This document shows, in pieces, positions 1 through 10,015 of a DNA stretch of 35,487 bases. The DNA is taken from assembly GCA_002405525.1 (NCBI GenBank), contig DHLY01000029.1:1-35487 (forward strand). The letters are read 5' to 3'. Source of the stretch: Proteobacteria bacterium UBA4656. GTDB lineage: Bacteria > Pseudomonadota > Gammaproteobacteria > Xanthomonadales > Ahniellaceae. The translations under genes were made by a program, and so were the position numbers. Numbering within the stretch: position 1 is the stretch's first letter; each line of letters starts with the position of its first letter. The notes below the pieces were generated by a model. That model saw only the letters and a program-made list of their open reading frames with translations, was not told the DNA's origin and did not search any database.

Positions 1-320
1 TAGAAGTCGCAGTTGAAGCAGCGCAAGCGCGCGATCGCCGATGAGGTGCTGTACTAAGGGTAATCCGCGATCGGCTATCTGGACGCCGCCGCACTTCTTG
101 CTTTGTTCGATCCGGTCGCTGATCCGGGGCGGCCGCCGGCCCCGAAGCCGTCGAAGGGTAGTGCGCGGCGGAGCGATTGAATTCCCATGGCGCGATTTCG
201 ACGCCACTCCCGCCAGGCGTCGCCGCCAGCGGTGGCGGCCAGGTCGAACGTCACCCTTGCATCCTTTGCGGCACGCCGCATGATTCGACGAGGCGAATCC
301 CTCGCCCGGAGGATCCAGCG
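1..320. other. Left-edge region without a supported gene
   Basis: Codons 4-57 read KSQLKQRKRAIADEVLY and then stop at TAA. This resembles the basic C-terminal tail of short DUF465/YdcH-type proteins. However, bases 1-3 are a TAG stop in the same frame, so no open frame enters from the left. It may be the end of a broken gene. The rest, to about 307, shows no recognisable gene; the ribosome binding site of the next gene is at 308-313. Confidence 0.3.
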
Positions 321-653
321 ATGCTCATGACCACCACCTCGACCCTCGAAGGCCGCCGCATCGGTCGTTACCTCGGCGTCGTGACCGGCGAGGCGATTCT
401 CGGGGCCAACATCTTCCGCGACTTCTTCGCCGGCATCCGCGACATCGTCGGCGGGCGCTCGGGCGCCTACGAGAAGGTGCTGCGCGACGCCAAGGAAACA
501 GCGCTGCGCGAGATGACCGAGGAGGCGAAGCGGCTCGGCGGCAACGCGGTGATCGGCATCGACCTCGACTACGAGACGGTGCAGGTGGGCTCGTCCGGCG
601 GCATGCTGATGGTGTCGGCCTCGGGCACCGCAGTCGTGCTGGACCACGCCTGA
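321..653 (+). CDS. UPF0145 (YbjQ-like) family protein
   Basis: A 110-residue protein of the YbjQ/UPF0145 family (PF01906), small cytoplasmic proteins thought to form ring-shaped oligomers; no biochemical function is established. Family features are visible along the whole length: [17 protein letters not shown] near the N-terminus, the [20 protein letters not shown] block (about residues 30-50), the [19 protein letters not shown] block (about 73-92) and a short C-terminal strand. The length matches the family. The ATG at 321 is chosen because GGAGGA at 308-313 lies seven bases upstream. An upstream in-frame start at 177 would add about 48 residues with no family similarity. It stands alone, convergent with the rhomboid gene. 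The family call is firm, the role unknown. Confidence 0.88.
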   Translation: MLMTTTSTLEGRRIGRYLGVVTGEAILGANIFRDFFAGIRDIVGGRSGAYEKVLRDAKETALREMTEEAKRLGGNAVIGIDLDYETVQVGSSGGMLMVSASGTAVVLDHA

Positions 654-850
654 GTGACGCTGCGGACACGGGCGCGCCGCGCACGTTCCATCGGCGTGCA
701 AGACCGCGCGTGGCGCCGTCCGGGGGCGCCCCGCTCGCGAACCGTCCCGCAGTGGGTGAGTGCTAGCCGCCACTCGCCTGCCACCGAAGCGGGCATGCGC
801 CTGTTCGCAACACCGGTGCACTTGATTCCCGGCGCTTCACGCACCGTTTT

Positions 851-1678
851 TCAGTGCCGGGTCGAGGTCGGCGGGTCCTCGTCCATCGGACTGGCGCCGG
901 GGCGCCGCGCGCGATCGCCGGGAAACTGCAGCACTCGCGGCTCGTCGCCGGCGGCGGGGCGCACCCACAGCACGGGAACCGAGGCCGGGCGGGGCGGCTC
1001 GAACTGGCCCGCCTCGCGTGCCGCGGCCTCGCGGACGAGTTCCTCCTCGATCTCCCACGAGTACCGGCGCCGCGGCGGCGCCGGGTCGAGGCGGCGCCAC
1101 AGCAGCGCCGCGACCACGCCCGCCGCGGCGCCGGTGAGGTGGTACTCCCAGCTGATGCCTTCCTCGCGCGGCAGGATCGTGACCAGCATGCCGCCGTAGA
1201 GCAGGAAGGTCACCAGCGCCACCGCGATCGAGCGCGGCTCCCAGCGCGACACGCCGAGCGTGAACAGGAAGAACATCAGCCCGTGTCCGAGGCCGCTGGC
1301 GCCGATGTGCGACGACTCGCGGCCGATCAGCCAGGTGCCGATGCCCGACAGCAGCCAGATCATCGGCAGCGCGCGCCGTGAAGCTCGGGGATAGGCGTAC
1401 AGCGACAGCGTGCCGAGCACCAGGATCGGCAGGGTGTTGCTCACCAGGTGCTGCCAGGACCCGTGCACCAGCGGCGCGGTCAGCACGCCCACCAGCCCCA
1501 GCGGATCGCGCGGGAACACGCCGAGCGCCGACAGGCCGCGATCGAACATCCATTCGACCAGCTTGATCCACCACAGCAGCGCTGCGAAGCCGGCGGCGGC
1601 CAGGAAGGCATGGCGCCACGCGCGCACGTCACGGCGCACGGCGCCGGGATCGGGAAGGCCGTCGTCCATCGACTCCAC
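851..1678 (-). CDS. Rhomboid family intramembrane serine protease
   Basis: A polytopic inner-membrane protein of about 275 residues with the rhomboid (PF01694) active-site pattern. The conserved H-x-x-x-N pair is H77 and N81 (HLVSN), the catalytic serine is S128 in GASG, and the partner histidine is H180 in EYHLTGAAAG. About six hydrophobic segments lie between residues 22 and 195. The C-terminal 75 residues are a soluble, Arg/Pro-rich tail. Rhomboids cleave transmembrane segments of client proteins within the bilayer; the client here is unknown. The listed start is GTG; an ATG three codons in (1669) is an alternative, and neither has a well-placed ribosome binding site. All catalytic residues are present, so an active enzyme is expected. 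Confidence 0.9.
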   Translation of the reverse strand: MESMDDGLPDPGAVRRDVRAWRHAFLAAAGFAALLWWIKLVEWMFDRGLSALGVFPRDPLGLVGVLTAPLVHGSWQHLVSNTLPILVLGTLSLYAYPRASRRALPMIWLLSGIGTWLIGRESSHIGASGLGHGLMFFLFTLGVSRWEPRSIAVALVTFLLYGGMLVTILPREEGISWEYHLTGAAAGVVAALLWRRLDPAPPRRRYSWEIEEELVREAAAREAGQFEPPRPASVPVLWVRPAAGDEPRVLQFPGDRARRPGASPMDEDPPTSTRH

Positions 1679-2046
1679 ATGGGGCGCGTGCGGGCGCGCT
1701 CAAGGGGTGCGGGCGCCGCCGGTCGCCGGCGCGGCCATCCACGGTCCACCGCGCAGACGGTTCGACATGGCCGGTCCCCCGGATTCTCGCCGCCGCGCCG
1801 CCGCCGCCGGCCAGACCACCAGGGCCGCGGGCCGCAACCGCATCGCGGCCTGCTCGGACCGCGATGCGGTCGCCACCCCGCGCGATGCGGCGGCCGGTGC
1901 CGGTGGATGCGCGGGCGGGCTGCGGATCGTTCCCGCCGCGCATTCTGCGCCGGCCGGCACCCGCCCGCGCCGCCCAGGCACCGCCGTGGACGGCCTGCGC
2001 ACGGCCCAGCGTGACTCGCCGGCGACAGCGCCCTCTGCAGCGATGC
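1679..2046. other. 368-bp gap between rhomboid and aceA, no gene seen
   Basis: This interval lies downstream of aceA and upstream of the rhomboid gene, both on the minus strand. Several open frames cross it on both strands, but none has a recognisable product, a ribosome binding site or limits of its own. No clear terminator hairpin with a T-run was found. Confidence 0.4.
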
Positions 2047-3348
<1,302 letters not shown>

Positions 3349-3405
3349 GGCGGGCCTCGGTGGGGTGGTGGGGTTGGGGCGGGCGCGGGCGGTTGCGGGT
3401 TGCCT

Positions 3406-3494
3406 GCGAATGGCAAATGGCGAATCGCGAATGGCGAATGGGAGAGCAGCGGGGCTGGCGGCGGAATTCGGGGCTTTCCTATTCGCCATTCGCC
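3406..3494. repeat. Short tandem and inverted repeat between aceB and aceA
   Basis: Three to four near-identical 9-13 bp units of the form GAATGGCRAAT lie at 3406-3442. A 13-bp inverted copy (3481-3493) pairs perfectly with 3427-3439, leaving a 41-base loop. Such AT-richer repeats stand out from the GC-rich surroundings and resemble the dispersed intergenic repeats of Lysobacterales genomes. In an aceBA transcript it could form a long stem-loop that stabilises or attenuates the message. That role is inference. Confidence 0.6.
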
Positions 3495-3497
3495 GCT

Positions 3498-5099
3498 CTA
3501 CGGCAGGCGCTCGTACGCCGGCAAGGTCAGGAACTCCGCGAGCTCCCTCGCATGCGTCATCTCGGCTAGCATCCAGGTCGCCTCGGCGAGCTTGTTCTGG
3601 CCGGGCAGGCCGGACTTCGGCAGGCGCTCGGCAACGCTGCTGATCGCGGCGTCGAACAGCGCGAAGTCGACCGGCGTGCCGTCGTCGAGCGACTGCCCGC
3701 CGACGTGCAGCCACTGCCACAATTGCGCGCGCGAGATCTCGGCCGTGGCGGCGTCCTCCATCAGGTGGTGGATCGGCACGCAACCGAGGCCGTCGAGCCA
3801 GGCCGCCAGGTAGCGCACGCAGACGTCGATGTTGTTGAGGAAACCCGTACGCGTGATCGTGCCGACGATCGGCGCGATCAACGCATCGCGCTCCGCGCGC
3901 GCGTCCTCGCGCCGCACATGGAGCTGGTTCGGGGTCGGCATCACCGCGTCGAAGATGCCCTGCGCGACCGGGATCAGGCCCGGGTGCGCAACCCAGGTGC
4001 CGTCGTGGCCGGCGCGCGCCTCGCGCTCCTTGTCGGCACGCACGCGGGCCAGCGCCTTCTCGTTCGCCTCCGCATCGCCGCTGATCGGGATTTGCGCCGC
4101 CATGCCGCCCATCGCGTGCGCGCCGCGGCGGTGGCAGGTCTCGATCAGCAGTTCCGAATAGGCCTTGAGGAAACCATGGGCCATCGTGATCTGCGAGCGA
4201 TCCGGCAGGACGCGGTCGCGGTGTGCGCGGAACGTCTTGATGTAGGAGAAGATGTAGTCCCAGCGGCCGCAGTTGAGGCCCGCGATGCGCCCCTTGAGCG
4301 CGTGCAGGATCTCGTCCATCTCGAACACCGCGGGCAGGGTCTCGATCAGCACCGTGACCTTCATGGTGCCGATCGGCAGGCCGAGGCGCACTTCGGCGAA
4401 GGCCATCACCTCGTCCCACAGCGCGGCTTCCTCGAAGCACTGCAGCTTCGGCAGGTACCAGAACGGGCCGAGGCCCTTCGCTGCCAGCGCGACGGCGTTG
4501 TGGAAGGCGAACAGGCCGAAGTCGAACAGCGAGCCCGACATCGGCGCGCCGTCGACCGTCAGGTGCTTTTCCGGCAGGTGCCAGCCGCGCGGGCGCACCA
4601 GCAGCACGGCGTGCGGATGGCGCAGCGCGTAGTGCTTGCCCTCGGGCGAGGTGTATTCGATCGCGCCCGCGACCGCGTCGCGCAGGTTCACCTGGCCGTC
4701 GAGCTGGTTGCTCCAGGTCGGGCTGGTCGAATCCTCGAAGTCGGCCATGAAGACCTTCGCGCCCGAGTTGAGCGCGTTGATGATCATCTTGCGGTCGACC
4801 GGCCCGGTGATCTCGACGCGGCGGTCCTGCAGCGGCGCGGGCACCGGCGCCACCGTCCACTCGCCGTCGCGGATGCCCTTCGTTTCGGTGCGGAAGTCGG
4901 GCCGATCGCCGGCGTCGAAGCGCGCCTGGCGCGCGCGCCGCGCGGCGAGGCGCTGCTGGCGCTGTGGCTCGAAGCGGCGGTGCAGTTCGGCGAGGAAGGC
5001 CAGCGCGGCCGGGGTCAGGATCGCCGCCTGCGCCGCCGACAGCGGGGCCAGGACGGCGACGCCGTCGGTGGAGAGGAGGGAGGTGTCGACCGCAGCCAT
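3498..5099 (-). CDS. aceB: Malate synthase A
   Basis: A 533-residue malate synthase of the A type, condensing glyoxylate with acetyl-CoA to give malate, the second step of the glyoxylate shunt. Diagnostic blocks are present in order: [16 protein letters not shown] (117-132), [12 protein letters not shown] (168-179, with the conserved catalytic arginine region), [13 protein letters not shown] (252-264), the signature [16 protein letters not shown] (274-289), and [15 protein letters not shown] (447-461), which carries the catalytic aspartate region. The length matches the family. The ATG at 5097-5099 fits the family N-terminus; the frame stays open to 5372, but those codons show no similarity. 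It is first in a minus-strand pair with aceA and is divergent from the LysR gene, the usual place for a pathway regulator. Confidence 0.97.
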   Translation of the reverse strand: MAAVDTSLLSTDGVAVLAPLSAAQAAILTPAALAFLAELHRRFEPQRQQRLAARRARQARFDAGDRPDFRTETKGIRDGEWTVAPVPAPLQDRRVEITGPVDRKMIINALNSGAKVFMADFEDSTSPTWSNQLDGQVNLRDAVAGAIEYTSPEGKHYALRHPHAVLLVRPRGWHLPEKHLTVDGAPMSGSLFDFGLFAFHNAVALAAKGLGPFWYLPKLQCFEEAALWDEVMAFAEVRLGLPIGTMKVTVLIETLPAVFEMDEILHALKGRIAGLNCGRWDYIFSYIKTFRAHRDRVLPDRSQITMAHGFLKAYSELLIETCHRRGAHAMGGMAAQIPISGDAEANEKALARVRADKEREARAGHDGTWVAHPGLIPVAQGIFDAVMPTPNQLHVRREDARAERDALIAPIVGTITRTGFLNNIDVCVRYLAAWLDGLGCVPIHHLMEDAATAEISRAQLWQWLHVGGQSLDDGTPVDFALFDAAISSVAERLPKSGLPGQNKLAEATWMLAEMTHARELAEFLTLPAYERLP

Positions 5100-5301
5100 T
5101 GTGCTTCGCCCCGGTTGCGTGGCGACCCCGCGGCCTCGCCCGGGGAAGCGGGCGCGACGCGGTGGTCCGGAAAGCGGTCGTCGCCGCCGGCCGGGGCCGG
5201 GGCGCAAGACCGCGAGGCGCGCCGACGCCGTCGGGTGGACCCCTCTCCCAGGCCCATCCGCGGTGGCAGCGCGGCAGGATGCCAATCTGCGCCCCGTTTT
5301 G

Positions 5302-5316
5302 TGGTTTGACAAACCA
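5302..5316. promoter_or_regulatory. Candidate operator between aceB and the LysR gene
   Basis: The 264-bp divergent region contains a perfect inverted repeat, TGGTTT-GAC-AAACCA. It is the most AT-rich part of the intergenic space and overlaps a TTGACA hexamer at 5306-5311 on the plus strand. LysR-type regulators often bind dyads in divergent promoters of this kind. No convincing -10 box at 16-18 bp spacing could be paired with the TTGACA on the plus strand, so this is a site suggestion and not a mapped promoter. Confidence 0.4.
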
Positions 5317-5363
5317 AATGTTTCAATGCGCTCTATTGTTCGTGTCAATACCGGTGCAAGCCC

Positions 5364-6422
5364 TTGTCGCAACGCAGCAACGAGCCCAAACGTTTGAGAA
5401 TTCCGGGCCGCAAGCCCGCCTCCAAGGCGCGCGCCCTGCAGCGACAGCCGTTGGGCGGCCCGCTGGCCGCCGCCGACCGCGAACCACGCTTCTACTACAA
5501 GGGCAACCGCATCAAGCAGCTGCGAGCGTTCTGCTATGCCGCCAAGCTGGGCACGCTGTCGCGCGCTGCCGAGGCGCTGTTCCTTTCGCAGCCCTCGATC
5601 AGCCTGCAGATCGGGGCACTGGAGGCGGAACTGGGCGCCCGGCTGCTCGAGCGCAGCGGCCGGAGGGTGCAGCTCACGCGCGAAGGCGAAGCCCTTTACG
5701 AAATCGCCCGCCCGCTGGTCGAGGGCCTCGATGGCCTCGACGGCGAGTTCCGCACCCGCCTGCAGGGGCTCGACGCCGGTGAACTGACCATCGCCGCCGG
5801 CTCATCGACCATCCACTACCTGCTGCCTCAGCTGGTCAAGACCTACCGCGAGCGCCATCCGCAGGTGCGCCTGAAGCTCTCGCCGGTGACCGGCGTGGAC
5901 GGGCTGGCGCTGCTGCGCCAGGACGCGGTGGACTTCGCGGTCGGATCGATGATCGACGTGCCCACCGACCTGTCCTACGAGCCGGTCTACCACTTCGACC
6001 CGATGCTGATCACGCCGCTCGACCACCCGCTGGCGGCCAGGCGCAACCTGCGGCTGGAGGACCTCTCGCCCTACGGCCTGATCCTGCCGCCGAGGCGGCT
6101 GACCACCTTCCGCCTCGTCGATCTCATCTTCCAGCAGCGCAAGGTCCCTTATCGCGTCGCGTTCGAGGTCGGCGGCTGGGACGTGATCAAGCAGTACGTG
6201 GCAATGGGCCTCGGCATCTCGATCGTGACCGCGATCTGCCTGTCGCCGAGCGATCGGCTGGCCGTACACAACATGCGCCAGTACTTCCCGCAGCGGTCCT
6301 ACGGCGTGGTGATCCGCAAGGGCAAGTACCTCAGCCCGCAGGCGCGCGCCTTCATCGACCTGATCCGCCCGAACCTGTTCGCCCGCCGCGACTACTACGA
6401 GGCGGGGCATTCGGAGCGCTGA
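5364..6422 (+). CDS. LysR-type transcriptional regulator
   Basis: A regulator of about 352 residues with a LysR winged helix-turn-helix at roughly residues 50-110 (core LSRAAEALFLSQPSISLQI, followed by LEAELGARLLER) and a substrate-binding effector domain at about 135-340 with the typical GLGISIVTA block. The effector domain looks CysB-like in layout. No in-frame ATG or GTG precedes the helix-turn-helix. The earliest available start is the TTG at 5364, and a stop lies upstream at 5307, so the protein has an unusual basic extension of about 50 residues or starts at a later TTG. It is divergent from aceB, so control of the glyoxylate-shunt genes is the simplest inference. The ligand is unknown. 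Confidence 0.9.
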   Translation: MSQRSNEPKRLRIPGRKPASKARALQRQPLGGPLAAADREPRFYYKGNRIKQLRAFCYAAKLGTLSRAAEALFLSQPSISLQIGALEAELGARLLERSGRRVQLTREGEALYEIARPLVEGLDGLDGEFRTRLQGLDAGELTIAAGSSTIHYLLPQLVKTYRERHPQVRLKLSPVTGVDGLALLRQDAVDFAVGSMIDVPTDLSYEPVYHFDPMLITPLDHPLAARRNLRLEDLSPYGLILPPRRLTTFRLVDLIFQQRKVPYRVAFEVGGWDVIKQYVAMGLGISIVTAICLSPSDRLAVHNMRQYFPQRSYGVVIRKGKYLSPQARAFIDLIRPNLFARRDYYEAGHSER

Positions 6423-6605
6423 GGTGCGCGCCGCCCGGCTGGGACCGACGCGCTGCGGGGGCGGCGCGTGCACCGCTTGCCGTGCGATGCGCTGCTTCGC
6501 ATGGAACCCCTCTCCCGCGGGTGGGTGAGGTGGGCCGGTCCACCGAACGCCCGCGCGAGGAGCGCGGGCAGGAACGGGGGGCAGGGGTGAGGGTGCGGCG
6601 CCGCC
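6423..6605. repeat. REP-like intergenic repeat between convergent genes
   Basis: This spacer between the LysR and reductase genes carries CCCCTCTCCCGC at about 6509, a GGGGTGAGGG block at about 6585, and a perfect 8-bp hairpin (6549-6556 with 6562-6569, loop of 5). The same CCCTCTCCC/GGGTGAGGG theme recurs near 5237 and inside the membrane-protein gene at 11729-11780, so it belongs to a dispersed repeat family. It may also act as a two-way terminator for the convergent genes. Confidence 0.5.
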
Positions 6606-7694
6606 TCAGGCGGTCGACGCTTCTGCTTCGGCCAGCGTCGGATAATCGGTGTATCCCTTCGCGCCCGGCGTGTAGAGCGTGCTGGCATCCACCGCATTGA
6701 ACGGCGCGCCGCGGCGCACGCGCTCGACGAGGTCGGGGTTGCCGACGTAGGCGTAGCCGAAGACGATCGCGTCCGCGCGCCCGTCGGCGACCGCCGCTTT
6801 CGCGCTTTCGGCGTCGAATCCGCCACCCAGCAGCAGCGCCCCGCGAAAGTGTTCGCGGGCGATGCGTGCCAGTTCGCGCTCGGCCGGCGCCGACTGGTCG
6901 ACGTGCCGCAGGTCGAGGAAGGCGATGCCGCGGTGGTTCAGTTCGCGCGCCACGTGGGCCACCAGTTCCGGCGGGCTCGAATCGACCATGTCGTTGTAGT
7001 CCGACAGCGGCGAGATGCGCACGCCGACCCGGTCGGCGCCGAACACGCCGGCGACGGCGTCAACCACCGCCAGCAGGAACCGCGCCCGGTTGGCGATCGG
7101 ACCACCCCATTCGTCCGTGCGGTCGTTGGCACCGTCGCGCAGGAACTGGTCGATCAGGTAGCCGTGCGCGCCGTGCACCTCGACGCCGTCGAAGCCGGAC
7201 GCCCTGGCGCGAATCGCGGCCTGGCGGAACAGCTCGATGTACGCCGGAACCTCTGCCGCGCCGAGGCGGCGCGGCACCTCATAGGCCTGCGGCCCGTTGG
7301 GTGTGTTGATGGTGTCGTTGCGGATCGCGCGGCCGGTGGCCGACACCGGCTGCGCGCCGCCGCTGATCGACGAGTGCGCCGCGCGGCCCGGGTGCCACAA
7401 CTGCACCGCGATGCGCCCGCCCGCGGCGTGCACGGCATCGACCACGCCCTTCCAGCCCGCGGCAGTCTCGTCGTCGTAGATGCCGCCCTCGGCGGTGAAT
7501 GCGCAGGCGTCGGCGGCGACCATCGTTGCTTCGCTGAGGATCAGGCCGGCGCTCGCGCGCTGCGCATAGTACGTCCGCATCAGGTCATTCGGCACGTGGC
7601 GCCGCCCTGCACGCGAGCGGGTCAGTGCGGCCATCACGATCCGGTTGGGCAGCGGGATGGCGCCGGCCTGCAGCGGTTCGAACAGGTTGGTCAT
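6606..7694 (-). CDS. Old Yellow Enzyme family alkene reductase
   Basis: A 362-residue FMN-dependent ene-reductase of the NemA/OYE group, which reduces activated C=C bonds or nitro compounds with NAD(P)H in the cytoplasm. Supporting features: N-terminal LPNRIVMAALTRSRA (15-29), substrate-binding HGAHGY at 174-179 with the His pair H174/H177 and Tyr179, then FLRDGANDRTDEWGG, and a C-terminal GGFDAESA phosphate-binding region. The length matches the family. The ATG at 7692-7694 is chosen because a GGAGAA ribosome binding site lies about six bases upstream; the frame stays open to 7796 without similarity. The gene lies 73 bp downstream of an EamA exporter on the same strand, so the two may be co-transcribed as a stress or detoxification unit. 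Confidence 0.93.
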   Translation of the reverse strand: MTNLFEPLQAGAIPLPNRIVMAALTRSRAGRRHVPNDLMRTYYAQRASAGLILSEATMVAADACAFTAEGGIYDDETAAGWKGVVDAVHAAGGRIAVQLWHPGRAAHSSISGGAQPVSATGRAIRNDTINTPNGPQAYEVPRRLGAAEVPAYIELFRQAAIRARASGFDGVEVHGAHGYLIDQFLRDGANDRTDEWGGPIANRARFLLAVVDAVAGVFGADRVGVRISPLSDYNDMVDSSPPELVAHVARELNHRGIAFLDLRHVDQSAPAERELARIAREHFRGALLLGGGFDAESAKAAVADGRADAIVFGYAYVGNPDLVERVRRGAPFNAVDASTLYTPGAKGYTDYPTLAEAEASTA

Positions 7695-7767
7695 GCGGTT
7701 CTCCGGGTGGGGATTCGGTCCGAGCGACCGGGCCGACCTGCAACATGGGGGTTGGGTGACGGCGCTT

Positions 7768-8688
7768 TCAACCGCCGCCCGGGCCCGCGGCTCCATTCAT
7801 GCGAGACCCCGCACGTCGCGCCACCAGCGGCTGCACGAACACGGCGGCCAGCACGATCGCCACGCCGGCATAGAACGCCGGACCCAGTTCGCGGTGCTCG
7901 CCGAGCAGCACCATCGCCAGCACGATTGCGTACACCGGCTCCAGGTTCAGCGCCAGCTGCATCGAGAACGCCGAGACCTGGCGCAGGGCCACCAGCGACA
8001 GCGCGAACGGAAGCACCGTGCAGGCCATCGCAAGCACGATGAGCAGCGCGGCGTCGCGCGCGCCCGGCACCGCCAGCGAAGCGTCCGCGCCCGGCAGCAT
8101 CGCCAGCAGCGGCAGCATCGCCCCCACCAGCAGCCAGCCCGCCCCCATCTCGACGAAGGTCACGGCCAGCGGGTCGCCGCCGGCCGCCCAGCGCTTGTTC
8201 ATCACGGTGAACACCGCACTCAGTGCCGCCGACAGCACGCCGACGAAGAAACCCGTGCGCATGCCGGCCGGCATGCCGCCGACCACCAATGCCACGCCCG
8301 GGATCGCGGCCACGCCGAGGGCGAGTTCACGCCACGCCATGCGCCGCCCGGTCAGCCGCGGCTCCAGCACTGCCGCGAACACCGATCCCAGCGCCATGCA
8401 GGTGGCCGCGACCGAGGCATTGGCCAGCTTGATCGCGCCATAGAAGGTCAGCCAGTGGAGCGCGACCACGGCGCCGATTCCGGCACAGATCGCCACTCGC
8501 CGCGACGGCATGGCGCGCAACGCGCGCCAGACCCGGGGCAGCAGGAGCAGGAAGCCCCCCACCAGCAGCATCCTCCACCACACCAGGGCCGCGGCCGGCA
8601 GCGAGATCAGTTTGCCGAGGATGGCGGTGAAGCCCCACAGCGCGACGCAGGCGTGGATCTGCAGCAGGGCTTTGCGGTCGGCGTGCAT
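7768..8688 (-). CDS. EamA/DMT family transporter
   Basis: A 306-residue inner-membrane protein built of two EamA repeats (PF00892), each with about five hydrophobic helices (about 10-140 and 148-292). Typical features are ALWGFTAILGKL near the N-terminus and, in the second repeat, LNLEPVYAIVLAMVLLGE, the conserved stretch before the last helices. The drug/metabolite transporter superfamily exports amino acids, nucleotides or drugs; the substrate cannot be read from the sequence. The start is an ATG with only a weak ribosome binding site. It is upstream of the OYE gene on the same strand and downstream of the broken porin gene. Confidence 0.9.
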   Translation of the reverse strand: MHADRKALLQIHACVALWGFTAILGKLISLPAAALVWWRMLLVGGFLLLLPRVWRALRAMPSRRVAICAGIGAVVALHWLTFYGAIKLANASVAATCMALGSVFAAVLEPRLTGRRMAWRELALGVAAIPGVALVVGGMPAGMRTGFFVGVLSAALSAVFTVMNKRWAAGGDPLAVTFVEMGAGWLLVGAMLPLLAMLPGADASLAVPGARDAALLIVLAMACTVLPFALSLVALRQVSAFSMQLALNLEPVYAIVLAMVLLGEHRELGPAFYAGVAIVLAAVFVQPLVARRAGSRMNGAAGPGGG

Positions 8689-8880
8689 CGGCGGCGCGGG
8701 CAGCGCGCCAGGTTCCGGCGCTCGGGCATTGTAGGCGTGGGCGCGGCACGGGACCGCGCGGAGCGATCACGATCCCGCCGCGGCATCGGGGTGGCCGGCT
8801 AGCGCAGGTGCGGACCGCAAGCGCTGCAGCGTTCCGGCCGCTGCGGGTGCGGCCACGGCCGGTCCTGCCGCCGCGCTGCC

Positions 8881-9987
8881 CTACCGTTCGAAAGTCCACG
8901 CCACTCGCAGCGCCAGCACCCAGGCACCGTCGACCGCGTCCGACCCGCCCGGCTGGTGGACGTACTGGACGTCGGGCTGCACGGTGAAATCCCCGACCGG
9001 CAGCGCCCAGGTCGCCTCGACCACCAGTTCGCGGTCGGGCTCGTCGATGCCGGCGGCAGCGCCGAGGCCCGGGTCGACGTCGATCCATCCGAGTGCCAGC
9101 CCGAAGGTGCCAGGCGCCTGGTCGGGGAAGCGGGCATCCAGCCCGACCTCGACGGCCAGCGGCGCGAGACTGGCGGCACCCCGCGTGGCATTCCCCCGCA
9201 CGAAGCCGCCGAGGTTGTCGCCAAGGGCGCGCTCCCAGCCTGCAGTCACCCCGAAACTCGCGCCGCGCGGCGCACCGCCGGCGTCGACGAACGGCCCCGA
9301 GTGCCGCCACGCCGCGACGCGCCAGCGGTCCGGCGTGGCGTCCCCGCCGCGGTCGTGGACCCGCTCGAACTCGACCACCGCCAGCGCGCCCTGCCCGAAG
9401 TCGACGTCGAGCCCGTGCCGGTTGTCGTCCAGCGGATCGCCCGCGTCGCCGTCGACCGCGGCGAGCCGCCAGGTTGCGCCGTCGCCCGCGTCGAATGCCA
9501 GTCGCAGGCCCGCCGATGCGAGCGGATAGAGCGGCGCACCGGGCAGGTTGAGGCTCACCGTCGACGGTGCGCCGAAGCCCCCGTTGACGAAGCGTGCGCT
9601 GCGGTCCAGGGCCCAGAATTCGGCATCCGGCGCCAGCAGGCCCGCGCGCAGCGACCACGGCCCGCGGCCGCGCTCCAGCCACAGTTCCTGCACCCGTGGA
9701 TCGCTGTCGCCGTCGATGTTGCTCGCTACCGCAAGGTCGCCCAGGTAGCGGCCGGTCAGGCTGGTTCCGTGCGGCGCCAGCAGGTTGCCGCGGAAGCGCC
9801 ATCCGTCCGCCTCGACCTCGGCGGCGAGTCATGCGAGTCCCGTGTAGACCGTGCCGCGGTCGAGCCCGCCATCGATCACCGATGTCACCTCGCCGATGTA
9901 GCCGCCGGAAACCGTGGGCTCGGCCAGCGCCGGCAGCGCCGGAAGGCTGGCGGCAAGCAGCAGTGGCCGGGCAAGGGGGCTTGGCAT
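8881..9987 (-). pseudogene. OprB-like carbohydrate porin, interrupted by an in-frame TGA
   Basis: The reading frame starts at the ATG at 9985-9987 with GGAG about seven bases upstream. It encodes a signal peptide (cleavage after PALA) and a barrel N-terminus ending DRGTVYTGLA, then hits TGA at 9829-9831. Reading on in the same frame for 45 codons without a break leads directly into a second open frame of 270 codons (GTG at 9693) that ends at TAG 8881. The joined product of about 367 residues has the OprB/carbohydrate-selective porin pattern (YTG start strand, GNLLAPHGTSLTGRYLGDL, SNIDGDSDPRVQELWLE, C-terminal VAWTFER). Because the frame is otherwise intact, one base substitution or a base-calling error explains the break. 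If real, the product truncates to about 52 residues. Confidence 0.72.
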
Positions 9988-10015
9988 GGTGCGCTCCGGC
10001 GCGATGGAGGGACCG

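Noticed and set aside
1..57. 3' end of a DUF465/YdcH-like gene
   Set aside because: A TAG at bases 1-3 is in the same frame, so an intact gene cannot end here; too short to call a pseudogene with confidence.
9829..9831. Selenocysteine reading of the in-frame TGA in the porin
   Set aside because: Outer-membrane porins are not selenoproteins and no obvious SECIS-like hairpin was seen downstream; a nonsense change or read error is simpler.
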